A stretch of 19,382 nucleotides of DNA from an uncultured Collinsella sp. Its GTDB lineage: Bacteria > Actinomycetota > Coriobacteriia > Coriobacteriales > Coriobacteriaceae. Below are positions 1 to 10,095 of this stretch, one piece after another; positions within the stretch are counted from its first letter, which is position 1; every line of letters begins with the position of its first letter. The stretch is taken from positions 1 through 19,382 of the forward strand of contig CALJNY010000266.1 of NCBI GenBank assembly GCA_937981515.1. The letters run 5' to 3'. Below the pieces are notes generated by a model that was not told where the DNA came from, ran no database searches, and was given only the letters and a program-made list of their open reading frames with translations. A program made the translations under genes and the position numbers.

Positions 1-139
1 GGGCAATGTCGACGGATGGGCGCAGCGGAGTACGTCGCTTCATAATGCAATCACCTTTCCCGAGACGCAGGCGTATCTGATTCGTGTCAATAATGCCTGG
101 GTTCGCTATAAGACCCTCTATCCCGATCGGTTCGTATAG
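1..139 (+). CDS. Lytic transglycosylase, C-terminal end (partial)
   Basis: Only the last 45 codons are present; the frame begins at base 2 and stops with TAG at 137-139. The translation contains GNVDGWAQ, then FPETQAYLIRV and a terminal NNAWVRYKTLYPDRFV. This matches the end of the SLT (lysozyme-like) domain of Slt/MltE-type murein transglycosylases, where an AYNAGxGNVxxW segment is followed by a PxxETxxYxxRV motif. Such enzymes cleave the glycan strand of peptidoglycan at the cell surface, forming 1,6-anhydromuramyl ends. The catalytic glutamate and any signal peptide would lie upstream of the window. No terminator is visible between this stop and uvrB 51 bases later, so readthrough into uvrB is possible. 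Confidence 0.8.
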   Translation, partial: GNVDGWAQRSTSLHNAITFPETQAYLIRVNNAWVRYKTLYPDRFV

Positions 140-159
140 GACTATGCCTGCCGCCTGCG

Positions 160-165
160 TATACT
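160..165 (+). promoter_or_regulatory. Possible -10 element for uvrB
   Basis: TATACT (five of six matches to TATAAT) lies about 25 bases before the uvrB ATG. No convincing -35 is present at 16-18 bases spacing; the best hexamer is TAGGAC at 137-142. No LexA-like GAAC-N4-GTTC palindrome was seen here. The assignment is weak. Confidence 0.3.
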
Positions 166-190
166 GCAGATATATGAGTTAGGAGTATCC

Positions 191-2431
<2,241 letters not shown>

Positions 2432-2434
2432 CGA

Positions 2435-2470
2435 ACAGGCCCCGAGTTCCCTGTGGAGCTCGGGGCCTGT
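2435..2470 (+). terminator. Intrinsic-type terminator hairpin after uvrB
   Basis: ACAGGCCCCGAG (2435-2446) and CTCGGGGCCTGT (2459-2470) form a perfect 12-bp GC-rich stem with a 12-base loop, 4 bases after the uvrB stop. The following bases (GTCGTTCGG) are only weakly T-rich. The hairpin lies in the 65-base gap between convergent genes, so it may stop transcripts from both strands. Confidence 0.75.
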
Positions 2471-2496
2471 GTCGTTCGGACGCGGGAGTTCGTGCA

Positions 2497-4137
2497 CTAG
2501 AGGTCTGCTATCAGCTCCTCAGCGCAACGGATGCCGTCGGTGGCGGCACTCATGATGCCGCCGGCATATCCGGCACCCTCGCCGCAAGGGTAAAGGCCCG
2601 GAGTCGACGCGGCGTGGCATGTTCGATCGCGGGTGACGGTGACCGGGGAGCTCGAACGCGTCTCCACGCCAGTGAGGACCGCATCGGGGCGGTCATAGCC
2701 ACGCAGTTTCTTACCGAGCAGGGGAATTCCCAAACGAAGTGATTCGACGATATGCCGCGGGAGGGCATCGTCGATCGCCGTCCAGGTCACGCCAAGTGGA
2801 TAGGTCGGTTTTACCTTTCCGGGTGCCGTGCTGGCGCGCCCGGCAAGGAAATCCCCGACGAGCTGTGCCGGCGCGTTCCAGTTGGAGCCGCCCAGGCGAT
2901 AAGCGGCTCGCTCGCAGGCGCGCTGGAGCTCAATGCCTGCGAGCGGATCATCGCCGGGAAGGTCGTCAGGTGTGACGTTAACGAGTAGGGCGGCATTCGC
3001 GTTGCGCCCGTCGCGCGCATTGAGGCTGGCGCCGTTGACGCACAGATGGCCTTGCTCGGAAGAGGCCGCGACAACCTGTCCTCCGGGGCACATGCAAAAC
3101 GAGAACACACTGCGGCCGTTGGGGAGATGGGCGACAAGCTTGTAGGGGGCTGCTCCGAGTGCCGGGTGCCCCGCCGAAGGGCCATATTGGGCACGGTCGA
3201 TGTCGCGCTGTGGATGCTCGATGCGCACACCCATGGCAAAGGTCTTTTGCGCGAGGGTAACGTTATGTTCTTTGAGAAGCTCGAATACGTCGCGGGCGGA
3301 ATGGCCGCACGCGAGAATGAGGTGCTTTGTGGCGATTGTCTCGCTTGTGGTCTCTTGGGGCGGTTGGACATCGACGCCGGTGATGGCGCCAGATCCATCG
3401 GTTCGAATATTGACGAGCTTTGTTCGATAGCGGACGGTTCCACCGAGCTGCTCGATGCGCTGAGAAATGTTGGTGACGACGGTGGGGAGGATGTCGGAGC
3501 CAATGTGCGGCTTGGCGTCCCACAGGATGTCGCGAGGTGAGCCCGCTTCGACGAAGGTCTCAAGAATCAGCCGATGGGCAGGATTCTTGGTTCCCGTGTT
3601 GAGCTTGCCGTCCGAGAAGGTCCCTGCGCCGCCCAGGCCAAATTGGATATTGCTTTCGGGGTCGAGGATACGCTCCTTAAGAAAGAGATCAATCGCTTCC
3701 GAGCGGCGAAGTGCGGGGTCGCCTCGCTCGATGAGCAGGGGTTTAAGGCCCGCTTCGGCAAGGGTGAGGGCGGCGAAGAGACCGGCGCAACCGGCGCCGA
3801 CAACGACGGGACGCCCCTTGGGTGCATTCGGGACAGGGTTGGGGAATGAAGGAGCCTCGCCGTCTACTATGCGGATGCGCGAGCGGTCGCGCTCGGCGAC
3901 ACGGTCGACCACCTCCTGCTCGAGTCGAGAGCTTGTCAGCTCAACTCGAAAGCTCAAAATAAAATGGACATCTCGCTTTTTACGGGCGTCGATTGACTTG
4001 CGATGGAGCTCAATAGCTTTAATCTGGGAATCCTCGCATCGCAGGGCTCGTTTGACGGCACGTCTACCAATAGCAAGGCAGGCAGTTTCGTCGCCGGCCT
4101 CATCGAGTGACGCGTGGACTTGGGTGATTTCGATCAT
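2497..4137 (-). CDS. NAD(P)/FAD-dependent oxidoreductase, COG2509-like
   Basis: This is a 546-residue cytosolic flavoprotein of the FAD-dependent dehydrogenase family (COG2509-like); its substrate is unknown. A mixed alpha/beta N-terminal domain of about 105 residues contains RRAVKRALR. It precedes a Rossmann FAD-binding site, VVVGAGCAGLFAALTLAEAG (111-130). FGLGGAGTFSDGKLNTGTKN follows at 166-185. The C-terminal family motif YPCGEGAGYAGGIMSAATDG lies near 516-535. The start was set at 4137, giving MIEITQVHAS, because AAGGAG lies 6 bases upstream. The longer reading to 4308 overlaps the next gene by 92 bases and has no ribosome site. The gene follows a BaiN-like flavoprotein gene on the same strand. 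Between them lie a consensus TATAAT and a terminator-like hairpin, so it may have its own promoter or be attenuated. No membrane segment is seen. Confidence 0.88.
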   Translation of the reverse strand: MIEITQVHASLDEAGDETACLAIGRRAVKRALRCEDSQIKAIELHRKSIDARKKRDVHFILSFRVELTSSRLEQEVVDRVAERDRSRIRIVDGEAPSFPNPVPNAPKGRPVVVGAGCAGLFAALTLAEAGLKPLLIERGDPALRRSEAIDLFLKERILDPESNIQFGLGGAGTFSDGKLNTGTKNPAHRLILETFVEAGSPRDILWDAKPHIGSDILPTVVTNISQRIEQLGGTVRYRTKLVNIRTDGSGAITGVDVQPPQETTSETIATKHLILACGHSARDVFELLKEHNVTLAQKTFAMGVRIEHPQRDIDRAQYGPSAGHPALGAAPYKLVAHLPNGRSVFSFCMCPGGQVVAASSEQGHLCVNGASLNARDGRNANAALLVNVTPDDLPGDDPLAGIELQRACERAAYRLGGSNWNAPAQLVGDFLAGRASTAPGKVKPTYPLGVTWTAIDDALPRHIVESLRLGIPLLGKKLRGYDRPDAVLTGVETRSSSPVTVTRDRTCHAASTPGLYPCGEGAGYAGGIMSAATDGIRCAEELIADL

Positions 4138-4143
4138 CGAGGT

Positions 4144-4149
4144 CTCCTT
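4144..4149 (-). promoter_or_regulatory. Ribosome binding site fixing the start of the COG2509-like gene
   Basis: The minus strand reads AAGGAG, then 6 bases, then ATG at 4137. This strong Shine-Dalgarno site supports the 546-residue reading over the 57-residue-longer one. Confidence 0.75.
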
Positions 4150-4153
4150 AGAT

Positions 4154-4187
4154 GCAAGAAAGAGGCCGCCCGGTGTCCCAGACGGCC
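4154..4187 (-). terminator. Terminator-like hairpin in the leader of the COG2509-like gene
   Basis: On the minus strand, GGCCGTCTGG (4187-4178) can pair with CCGGGCGGCC (4173-4164), a 10-bp stem with two G-T pairs and a 4-base loop. TCTTTCTTGC follows. The element lies after the stop of the upstream flavoprotein gene and ends only a few bases before the Shine-Dalgarno site of the next gene. It could be a partial terminator between the two genes or an attenuator in a leader transcript starting near 4194. Confidence 0.6.
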
Positions 4188-4200
4188 CGAATGCGTTTTG

Positions 4201-4206
4201 ATTATA
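4201..4206 (-). promoter_or_regulatory. Consensus -10 (TATAAT) upstream of the COG2509-like gene
   Basis: The minus strand reads TATAAT exactly at 4206-4201, just past the stop codon of the preceding gene. No good -35 hexamer is seen at 16-18 bases (AGCAGC, AAGCAG and CAAGCA are poor), and no TG extension is present. If used, transcription would start near 4194 and pass through the hairpin at 4187-4164. Confidence 0.4.
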
Positions 4207-4216
4207 GACTGCGCGG

Positions 4217-5488
4217 CTATAGGCTGCTTGCAGCGCGAATACCCGAGATCCAAGCCCACGCAAGGTTGAAACCGCCGCAATCGGCATCGATGTCGAGCGC
4301 CTCGCCACAGATGTAAAGTGGGGCGCCTGCCGCGTTGCTCACGCAGAGGTTGGGAGCTGAGACGCTCTCGATGGGTACGCCGCCGCGCGTGACCTGGGCC
4401 GAACGCTCCTCTGTCGTTTCCTCGACGAGCAGCTTAAAGTGCTTGAGGATTGAGACCAGATGGATGACGTCGTGCGACTCGGGGTGGCACTGTTCGAATG
4501 CGGTGCAGACAACGTGAGAGAACTGCGGGGCGAGCATGCCGTCGAGCCAGCGGGGGTCGCGGGGCGAAAAGCCGCCGAGCAACTCAACTCGCTGGTTGAG
4601 CAAATCGAGCAACTCGTCTTTTGAGAGGTCGGGGAAAACGTCGAGCAGAATCGTGTCGCCGCGCTGGACGCGACGGGAGAGGTTAAAGGCGGCAACGCCC
4701 GAGATGCCAAAGGTTCGGAAGAGCACTTCGCCGTCTTCGCGCCAGAGTTCCTCGTGATTGCGGGTGAGCGTCAAACGGGCGCGGACGCGCAGGCCATCCA
4801 GCGTATTGAGCGCAATCTGGTCGCCGAAGACCGATGCCGACACGGGGCAGAGGACGGGGCGCTGCGGTGTGAGGGAAAGATTGAACGTCTTCGCGATGTC
4901 GGCGGGGTTGCCGCCCGTAGCGATAATTACGGCCTTTGCCTGCAGCGTCTCGTTCGTGCGAGGGGTGTCGGCGAGCGCCTTCCGAAGCGAGCGGACCTCC
5001 GATTTTCGGTCGTCGTGCTTTTTTGCCTTGAGTGCTCGCGTGGGACGGTCTATTTTGAGCACCCAGCCCTCGGGGCCTTTGAATGCCGAGGCAACGTTTG
5101 CTCCACAGATCAAGGTGACACCCAGGTGATTGCAAGCGTTGAGAAGCGCATCGCGCACCGATTCGGCACGAAGGGAGCGCGGATACAGCCGGCCCTCCTC
5201 GGAGGTCGTCATGATGCCCAGCGAGGAGAAGAAACTGCCGAGCTCTTGCTCAGGCTGGGGACCCATGACGGATTCGACGAATGCGGGGCGGTTGTATCGC
5301 TGGAAATCAATTGATTCGTTGGAAAGGTTGCAGCGGCCGTTGCCGGTCGCAAGGAGTTTAAGGCCGCAGGCAACATCGCGCTCAACGATGCAGACGCTTT
5401 TGCCTGCGCGTGCGGCCGTAATGGCGGCGGCGAGACCCGAGGCCCCGCCGCCGATTACCAAGACGTCATAGGAGGCGTTTGCGTTCAC
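4217..5488 (-). CDS. HI0933/BaiN-family flavoprotein (aminoacetone-oxidase-type FAD-binding protein)
   Basis: This is a 423-residue flavoprotein of the HI0933 (YhiN) family. That family includes BaiN, reported in Clostridium scindens as a 3-dehydro-bile-acid delta-4,6 reductase, but most members have no proven substrate. Visible motifs are LVIGGGASGLAAAITAARAG (10-29), the family signature KLLATGNGRCNLSN (44-57), VIIATGG near 187-193, and the C-terminal CGEALDIDADCGGFNLAWAW (394-413). A basic, charged stretch at about 150-183 looks like a lineage insertion before VIIATGG. The GTG start at 5488 directly follows the TAA of mrp (5491-5489) with no gap, so translation is probably coupled. GAGG lies 5 bases upstream of the start, within mrp. 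A bile-acid role cannot be assigned from family membership alone. Confidence 0.9.
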   Translation of the reverse strand: MNANASYDVLVIGGGASGLAAAITAARAGKSVCIVERDVACGLKLLATGNGRCNLSNESIDFQRYNRPAFVESVMGPQPEQELGSFFSSLGIMTTSEEGRLYPRSLRAESVRDALLNACNHLGVTLICGANVASAFKGPEGWVLKIDRPTRALKAKKHDDRKSEVRSLRKALADTPRTNETLQAKAVIIATGGNPADIAKTFNLSLTPQRPVLCPVSASVFGDQIALNTLDGLRVRARLTLTRNHEELWREDGEVLFRTFGISGVAAFNLSRRVQRGDTILLDVFPDLSKDELLDLLNQRVELLGGFSPRDPRWLDGMLAPQFSHVVCTAFEQCHPESHDVIHLVSILKHFKLLVEETTEERSAQVTRGGVPIESVSAPNLCVSNAAGAPLYICGEALDIDADCGGFNLAWAWISGIRAASSL

Positions 5489-6319
5489 TTAGGCCTCGGC
5501 GGTCTCGTGCGGGGCAATGGCCTCGACGGCAGAGACGGCTTGGGGCAGCATACCGTCGGGCAGTGCGGTCTCAACCTCGCCCTTGTCGCAAGCCTCGGCG
5601 AGTGCCGGATTGATGGGAAGCTGCCCTAGGATCTCGAGGTTGTAGCGCTCGGCGACCTCGGGGAGCTTGCTCTTGCCAAAGACCTCTATCTTCTTGCCGC
5701 AATCGGGGCACTCGATATAGCTCATGTTTTCGACGATTCCCAGAATGGGGACGTTCATCTTCTCGGCCATGTTGACCGCCTTGGCGACGATCATCGAGAC
5801 CAGATCCTGCGGGCTCGTGACGATGACGATGCCATCGACGGGCAGCGACTGGAAGACCGTGAGGGCGACGTCGCCCGTTCCCGGAGGCATGTCGACCAGC
5901 AGGTAGTCGATGGGGCCCCATGAGGTTTCGCTCCAGAACTGCCTGATAGCACCCGCGATAACCGGACCGCGCCAGAGGACGGGGTCGGTTTCGTTTTGGA
6001 GCAGCAGGTTAGAGCTCATAACCTTGACGCCGTGCTCGGAGATTTCGGGCAGCATAAGGTTGCCGAGGGCATGGACGTGACGTCCGCTCATGCCGAACAT
6101 CTTAGGGATAGAGGGGCCGGTAATATCGGCATCGAGGACGCCGACCTTGTGACCGTGGCGGGAAAGCTCCGTGGCGATGGCGCCGGTGACGAATGACTTG
6201 CCGACGCCGCCCTTACCGGAAAGCACGGCAATAACGCGCTTGACCTCGGACAGCGTATTCTCCTCAAATTGCGACGGCGACGTTTGCCCGCCGGCTGCCT
6301 GTGCGTGCTCGCAACCCAT
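5489..6319 (-). CDS. mrp: Mrp/NBP35-type iron-sulfur cluster carrier P-loop ATPase
   Basis: This is a 276-residue cytosolic ATPase of the Mrp/ApbC/Nbp35 family. In the family it carries and delivers [4Fe-4S] clusters to apo-proteins. The deviant Walker A GKGGVGKS is at 35-42. VLDADITGPSIPKMFG (61-76) and LLVDMPPGTGDVALTVFQSL (140-159) are family hallmarks. The cluster-ligand CxxC (C204, C207, in IECPDCGKK) is intact. The N-terminal four-cysteine cluster of eukaryotic Nbp35 is absent; only Cys3 lies in that region. The start at 6319 is chosen because AAGGAG lies 6 bases upstream. The 19-residue longer form from 6376 lacks a ribosome site and would start within the -10. The leader contains a small stem with a TCCG loop (6355-6342). 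It is first in a minus-strand unit followed by two flavoproteins, and is divergent from uvrA. Confidence 0.93.
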   Translation of the reverse strand: MGCEHAQAAGGQTSPSQFEENTLSEVKRVIAVLSGKGGVGKSFVTGAIATELSRHGHKVGVLDADITGPSIPKMFGMSGRHVHALGNLMLPEISEHGVKVMSSNLLLQNETDPVLWRGPVIAGAIRQFWSETSWGPIDYLLVDMPPGTGDVALTVFQSLPVDGIVIVTSPQDLVSMIVAKAVNMAEKMNVPILGIVENMSYIECPDCGKKIEVFGKSKLPEVAERYNLEILGQLPINPALAEACDKGEVETALPDGMLPQAVSAVEAIAPHETAEA

Positions 6320-6325
6320 GTATGA

Positions 6326-6331
6326 CTCCTT
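6326..6331 (-). promoter_or_regulatory. Ribosome binding site fixing the start of mrp
   Basis: The minus strand reads AAGGAG, then 6 bases, then ATG at 6319. This supports the 276-residue product rather than the 295-residue reading. Confidence 0.75.
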
Positions 6332-6374
6332 TGTATATGTTGGGGCCGGAGCCCCGCGGTGTGACACGAGCGTC

Positions 6375-6404
6375 ATTGTACCCTCGTTTGCGAGCGGGAG
6401 TCAT
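6375..6404 (-). promoter_or_regulatory. Candidate promoter of the mrp-flavoprotein unit
   Basis: The minus strand has ATGACT (6404-6399), an 18-base spacer, and TACAAT (6380-6375). These match TTGACA at four positions and TATAAT at five. The start of transcription would be near 6368, leaving a leader of about 50 bases before the mrp ATG. Confidence 0.5.
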
Positions 6405-6503
6405 TCATGATGCGTGGTAGGCGATCGGCGGTATTCGAAAGGACGGACCGAGCGTGCAGTCTGCGGCGTCAGACAACGCAAAAGGTCTGCGAATCTTGTA
6501 TTA

Positions 6504-6517
6504 CGAACATCTGTGCG
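6504..6517 (+). promoter_or_regulatory. lexA box: LexA (SOS) box-like site upstream of uvrA
   Basis: CGAACATCTGTGCG closely resembles the Gram-positive/actinobacterial LexA operator CGAAC-N4-GTTCG, with one clear mismatch in the core GAAC-N4-GTTC. It sits 62 bases before the uvrA ATG, inside the divergent mrp-uvrA intergenic region. uvrA is a classical SOS gene, which fits. uvrB here has no comparable site. The match is imperfect and one such site could occur by chance. Confidence 0.4.
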
Positions 6518-6560
6518 CGTCGAGTGCGCTAAACTCATCGTCAGTGTGATTTGAAGTTGT

Positions 6561-6573
6561 AGGAGGCAAGGAG
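6561..6573 (+). promoter_or_regulatory. Tandem Shine-Dalgarno sequences of uvrA
   Basis: AGGAGG (6561-6566) and AAGGAG (6568-6573) lie side by side. The second has a normal 5-base spacing to the ATG at 6579. The first is about 12 bases away and may act as a standby site. Confidence 0.6.
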
Positions 6574-6578
6574 CTTCC

Positions 6579-9458
6579 ATGTCTGATTCTTCTATCGTTA
6601 TTCGCGGCGCGCGCGAGCATAACCTGCGCGATATCGATGTTTCCATTCCGCGTGACCAGCTCGTGGTCATAACCGGTCTTTCCGGATCGGGCAAGAGCTC
6701 ACTGGCGTTCGATACCATCTATGCCGAGGGCCAGCGCCGTTACGTCGAGAGCCTTTCGAGCTATGCGCGTCAGTTTTTGGGCCAGATGGACAAGCCCGAT
6801 CTGGACTCGATTGACGGCCTGTCGCCGGCTGTGTCGATCGATCAGAAGACGACGTCCAAAAACCCACGCTCGACGGTGGGCACCGTAACCGAGATTTACG
6901 ACTATCTGCGTCTGCTGTTTGCTCGCGTGGGAACGCCGCACTGTCCTGAGTGCGGTCGTGTCATTGAGCGTCAGACGACCGATCAGGTCGCCGATAAGGT
7001 ACTGGCGGCGGGGGAGGGCCGTCGCGCGTTTGTGTTGGCGCCGGTGGTTCGTGGACGCAAGGGCGAATATGCCAAGCTGTTTGAGGACCTGCGTGCGGAG
7101 GGCTTCAGCCGTGTGCGCGTCGACGGCGAGGTGCGCTCGCTTGACGACCCTATCGACCTGGACAAGAAGTTCAAACACGACATTGAGGTCGTGGTCGACC
7201 GTATCGTGATTCGAGAGAACTCCCTGGGTCGCATTGCCGAGTCCGTTGAGCAGGCGACGGCACTGGCGTACGGTAACGTGAACGTGTACATGCTGCCCGA
7301 CCGCAACGCTCCCGATGGAACCGAGGGCGAGCTGCTGGAGTATTCGCTGGCACTGGCGTGCCCGGAGCACGGGCATTCCATCGACGACCTGCAGCCGCGC
7401 GATTTCTCATTCAACGCGCCCTATGGTGCATGTCCCGAGTGCGATGGCCTGGGCTTTAAAAAGACAGTCGATGCCGAGGCGCTGATTGAAGACCCCTCAA
7501 AGTCGATTGCCGACGGAGTCTTTGGCAGCCTGTTCGGCAATTCCAACTATTATCCGCAGATTTTTGCTGCGGTCTGCAAACACTTTAAGGTGAGTGCCGA
7601 GACGCCATGGGAGGACCTGCCCCCACGGGTGCGTCGTGCGTTTTTGGATGGCATGGGCGACACGAAGATTTCGGTCGACTATCAAAAGCTCGATGGGCGT
7701 CGCAGCCAGTGGGACACTAAGTTCTCGGGCGTGCGCAACATCCTGTACGAGCGCTACAACGAGACGACGAACGAGAACACCAGAGCTCGCTTGGAGAAGT
7801 ACATTCGCGAAGAGCCATGCTCGAGCTGTCACGGTGCTCGCCTGCGCCCCGAGATGCTTGCCGTCACCGTGGGCGGCAAGTCCATTTACGATGTCTGCTG
7901 CCTGTCGTGTCGCGAGTCGCTCGAGTTTTTTGAGGGCCTGGAGCTTACCGAGCGCCAGCAGTTTATCGGCGGGCGCATTGTCAAGGAAATCCTGGAGCGC
8001 CTGCGTTTTCTGGTCGATGTCGGACTCGACTATCTGACGCTCGATCGCGCCTCGGCGACGCTTTCCGGCGGCGAGGCGCAGCGCATTCGCCTGGCAACGC
8101 AGATCGGTGCCGGCCTCATGGGCGTTCTGTACATTCTGGACGAGCCGTCGATCGGCCTTCACCAACGCGACAACGAGCGCCTGATCAAGACGCTCGAGCG
8201 CTTGCGCGATATCGGTAATACCGTTATCGTCGTCGAGCACGACGAAGATACAATTCGCGCTGCAGACTACGTGATCGATATGGGTCCCGGTGCGGGCGTT
8301 AACGGCGGACACGTGGTCGCCGCGGGAACGCCTGCCGATATCATGGCATGCCCCGATTCCATGACGGGTGCTTATTTGACCGGCAAGCGGATGATCCGCG
8401 TGCCCGAAGAGCGCCGCAAGCCCGGCCGCGGCTGTCTTAAGATTACGGGCGCTCGCGCTAACAACCTCAAAAACGTTACCGCCAAGATTGAGTTCGGTAC
8501 GCTTACGGTCGTTACCGGTGTTTCGGGATCGGGCAAGAGCTCCCTGGTCACCGATACGATTGCGCCCGCGCTTACGAATGCCATCCATCGTTCGACGCGT
8601 CCCGTGGGGCCGTACAAGAAGATTGAGGGCATTGAGTGCATCGATAAGGTAATCGATATCGACCAGTCACCGATCGGTCGCACGCCGCGTTCGAACCCTG
8701 CGACCTATATTGGCCTGTGGGATGATCTGCGTGCGCTGTTTGCAAGCACGCCGGAGTCGAAGGCGCGCGGCTACTCGCCGGGACGTTTCTCCTTTAACGT
8801 AAGCGGCGGTCGCTGCGAGGCGTGCAAAGGCGATGGCCAGATCAAGATCGAGATGCACTTCCTTCCCGATATCTATGTCCCCTGTGAGGTATGTGGCGGC
8901 AAGCGTTATAACCGCGAGACACTCGAGGTTACCTACCGCGGCAAGACAATCTCGGACGTGCTCGACATGAGTGTCACCGAAGCACTGGCTTTCTTTGGGA
9001 ATATCCCGCAGATTAAGCGCAAACTGCAGACCCTATATGACGTGGGTCTGGGCTACGTGAGCTTGGGCCAGCCGGCAACGACGCTTTCGGGTGGCGAGGC
9101 GCAGCGCGTGAAGCTCGCCAAGGAGCTTCATCGCCGTCAGACAGGCAAGACGTTCTACATTTTGGACGAGCCCACAACCGGCCTTCATTTTGAGGATGTT
9201 CGCCAGCTGCTCGACGTGTTGCAACGCCTGGTCGATGCGGGCAACACAGTTCTGGTGATCGAGCACAACCTTGATGTCATCAAGGTTGCCGACCGCCTGA
9301 TCGATATGGGTCCCGAGGGCGGCAATGGCGGCGGAACCGTCGTGGTCTCAGGCACGCCGGAGCAAGTCGCGGCATGTTCGCAGAGCTACACGGGCAAGTT
9401 CTTGGCGCCGTTGCTCAAGCGCGACCGTGAGCGTCAGGCGCAGCTCGACGCGCAGTAA
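6579..9458 (+). CDS. uvrA: UvrABC system protein A (excision nuclease ATPase subunit)
   Basis: UvrA is the dimeric ABC-type ATPase that finds DNA lesions and loads UvrB. The 959-residue product has family-typical length with two ABC modules. The first Walker A is GLSGSGKS (33-40). A zinc module CPECG lies near 122-126. A second zinc module runs from CPEHG to [11 protein letters not shown], where the second ligand position is His rather than Cys, as seen in actinobacterial UvrA proteins. The first signature is [12 protein letters not shown]. The second Walker A GVSGSGKS is near 647-654. A third zinc module runs from CEACKGDGQ to [10 protein letters not shown], with [12 protein letters not shown] and [11 protein letters not shown] near the end. 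It is transcribed alone and divergently from mrp. A LexA-like box lies upstream and a hairpin terminator follows. Confidence 0.98.
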   Translation: MSDSSIVIRGAREHNLRDIDVSIPRDQLVVITGLSGSGKSSLAFDTIYAEGQRRYVESLSSYARQFLGQMDKPDLDSIDGLSPAVSIDQKTTSKNPRSTVGTVTEIYDYLRLLFARVGTPHCPECGRVIERQTTDQVADKVLAAGEGRRAFVLAPVVRGRKGEYAKLFEDLRAEGFSRVRVDGEVRSLDDPIDLDKKFKHDIEVVVDRIVIRENSLGRIAESVEQATALAYGNVNVYMLPDRNAPDGTEGELLEYSLALACPEHGHSIDDLQPRDFSFNAPYGACPECDGLGFKKTVDAEALIEDPSKSIADGVFGSLFGNSNYYPQIFAAVCKHFKVSAETPWEDLPPRVRRAFLDGMGDTKISVDYQKLDGRRSQWDTKFSGVRNILYERYNETTNENTRARLEKYIREEPCSSCHGARLRPEMLAVTVGGKSIYDVCCLSCRESLEFFEGLELTERQQFIGGRIVKEILERLRFLVDVGLDYLTLDRASATLSGGEAQRIRLATQIGAGLMGVLYILDEPSIGLHQRDNERLIKTLERLRDIGNTVIVVEHDEDTIRAADYVIDMGPGAGVNGGHVVAAGTPADIMACPDSMTGAYLTGKRMIRVPEERRKPGRGCLKITGARANNLKNVTAKIEFGTLTVVTGVSGSGKSSLVTDTIAPALTNAIHRSTRPVGPYKKIEGIECIDKVIDIDQSPIGRTPRSNPATYIGLWDDLRALFASTPESKARGYSPGRFSFNVSGGRCEACKGDGQIKIEMHFLPDIYVPCEVCGGKRYNRETLEVTYRGKTISDVLDMSVTEALAFFGNIPQIKRKLQTLYDVGLGYVSLGQPATTLSGGEAQRVKLAKELHRRQTGKTFYILDEPTTGLHFEDVRQLLDVLQRLVDAGNTVLVIEHNLDVIKVADRLIDMGPEGGNGGGTVVVSGTPEQVAACSQSYTGKFLAPLLKRDRERQAQLDAQ

Positions 9459-9478
9459 AGAGACGTTGTAGTACCGAC

Positions 9479-9515
9479 GCGCCACCGATTCCTCCTGATT
9501 CGGTGGCGCTTCTGT
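9479..9515 (+). terminator. Intrinsic terminator after uvrA
   Basis: GCGCCACCGA (9479-9488) and TCGGTGGCGC (9500-9509) form a perfect 10-bp stem with an 11-base loop. TTCTGTGTG follows. It lies 20 bases beyond the uvrA stop and separates uvrA from the ybaK-murJ-uvrC unit. Confidence 0.8.
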
Positions 9516-9591
9516 GTGTCGAGATGGCATATGCGACGGAATTGGCCCTATACTTAATCCTTGCGTCGCTCTGCGAGGGAAAGGATGTGCC

Positions 9592-10092
9592 ATGGCAAAG
9601 GCTGTTAAGACGCCAAAAACCAATGCGATGCGCGAGCTGGAAAGCGCCGGCATCTCCTATGTTCTCCATACGTACGAAGACGATGGCGACGAATCGTCGG
9701 GGCTGGGCGTCGCGATTTCCGAGCAGCTTGGCGAGGAGCCCGGTCAGGGATTTAAGACCCTGGTCTGCACGACGCCGTCCAACGACCATGTCGTGTGCTG
9801 CATTCCCGTTGCCGACGAGCTCGACCTCAAGGCCGCCGCGCGCGCCGCAGGCGAAAAGTCGCTGACCATGATGCATGTCAAAGATTTGCTTGCCGCGACG
9901 GGGTATGTCCGCGGCGGTTGCAGCCCGGTCGGTATGAAAAAACGCTTCCGGACGCTGATCGATGAGACATGCGTCCTTTGGGATACCATTTTTATCTCGG
10001 GTGGCAAGCGCGGCTATCAGCTTGAGCTTGCTCCAGATGACTTAGTTGCATTTTGCGGGGCGACGGTTGCCCCGATCACGAGAGAGGACTGA
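9592..10092 (+). CDS. ybaK: Cys-tRNA(Pro)/Cys-tRNA(Cys) deacylase, YbaK/EbsC family
   Basis: This 166-residue trans-editing enzyme family hydrolyses cysteine mischarged onto tRNA-Pro by prolyl-tRNA synthetase. The sequence follows YbaK throughout. It has HTYEDDGDESSGLGVAISEQ near 22-41, then GFKTLV, whose lysine matches the conserved YbaK lysine. GYVRGGCSPVGMKKRFRTLI is in the centre, and FISGGKRGYQLELAPDDL near the C-terminus. The ATG is preceded by AAGGA with a 6-base spacer. A TATACT (9549-9554) could be its -10, but no good -35 is visible. It starts a plus-strand unit: murJ begins 3 bases after its TGA and uvrC abuts murJ. Confidence 0.92.
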   Translation: MAKAVKTPKTNAMRELESAGISYVLHTYEDDGDESSGLGVAISEQLGEEPGQGFKTLVCTTPSNDHVVCCIPVADELDLKAAARAAGEKSLTMMHVKDLLAATGYVRGGCSPVGMKKRFRTLIDETCVLWDTIFISGGKRGYQLELAPDDLVAFCGATVAPITRED

Positions 10093-10095
10093 GCG

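Noticed and set aside
4138..4308. 57-residue N-terminal extension of the COG2509-like gene
   Set aside because: It would overlap the upstream gene and lacks a ribosome site. AAGGAG sits 6 bases before the ATG at 4137.
6320..6376. 19-residue N-terminal extension of mrp
   Set aside because: No ribosome site, and it would begin within the candidate -10. AAGGAG precedes the ATG at 6319.
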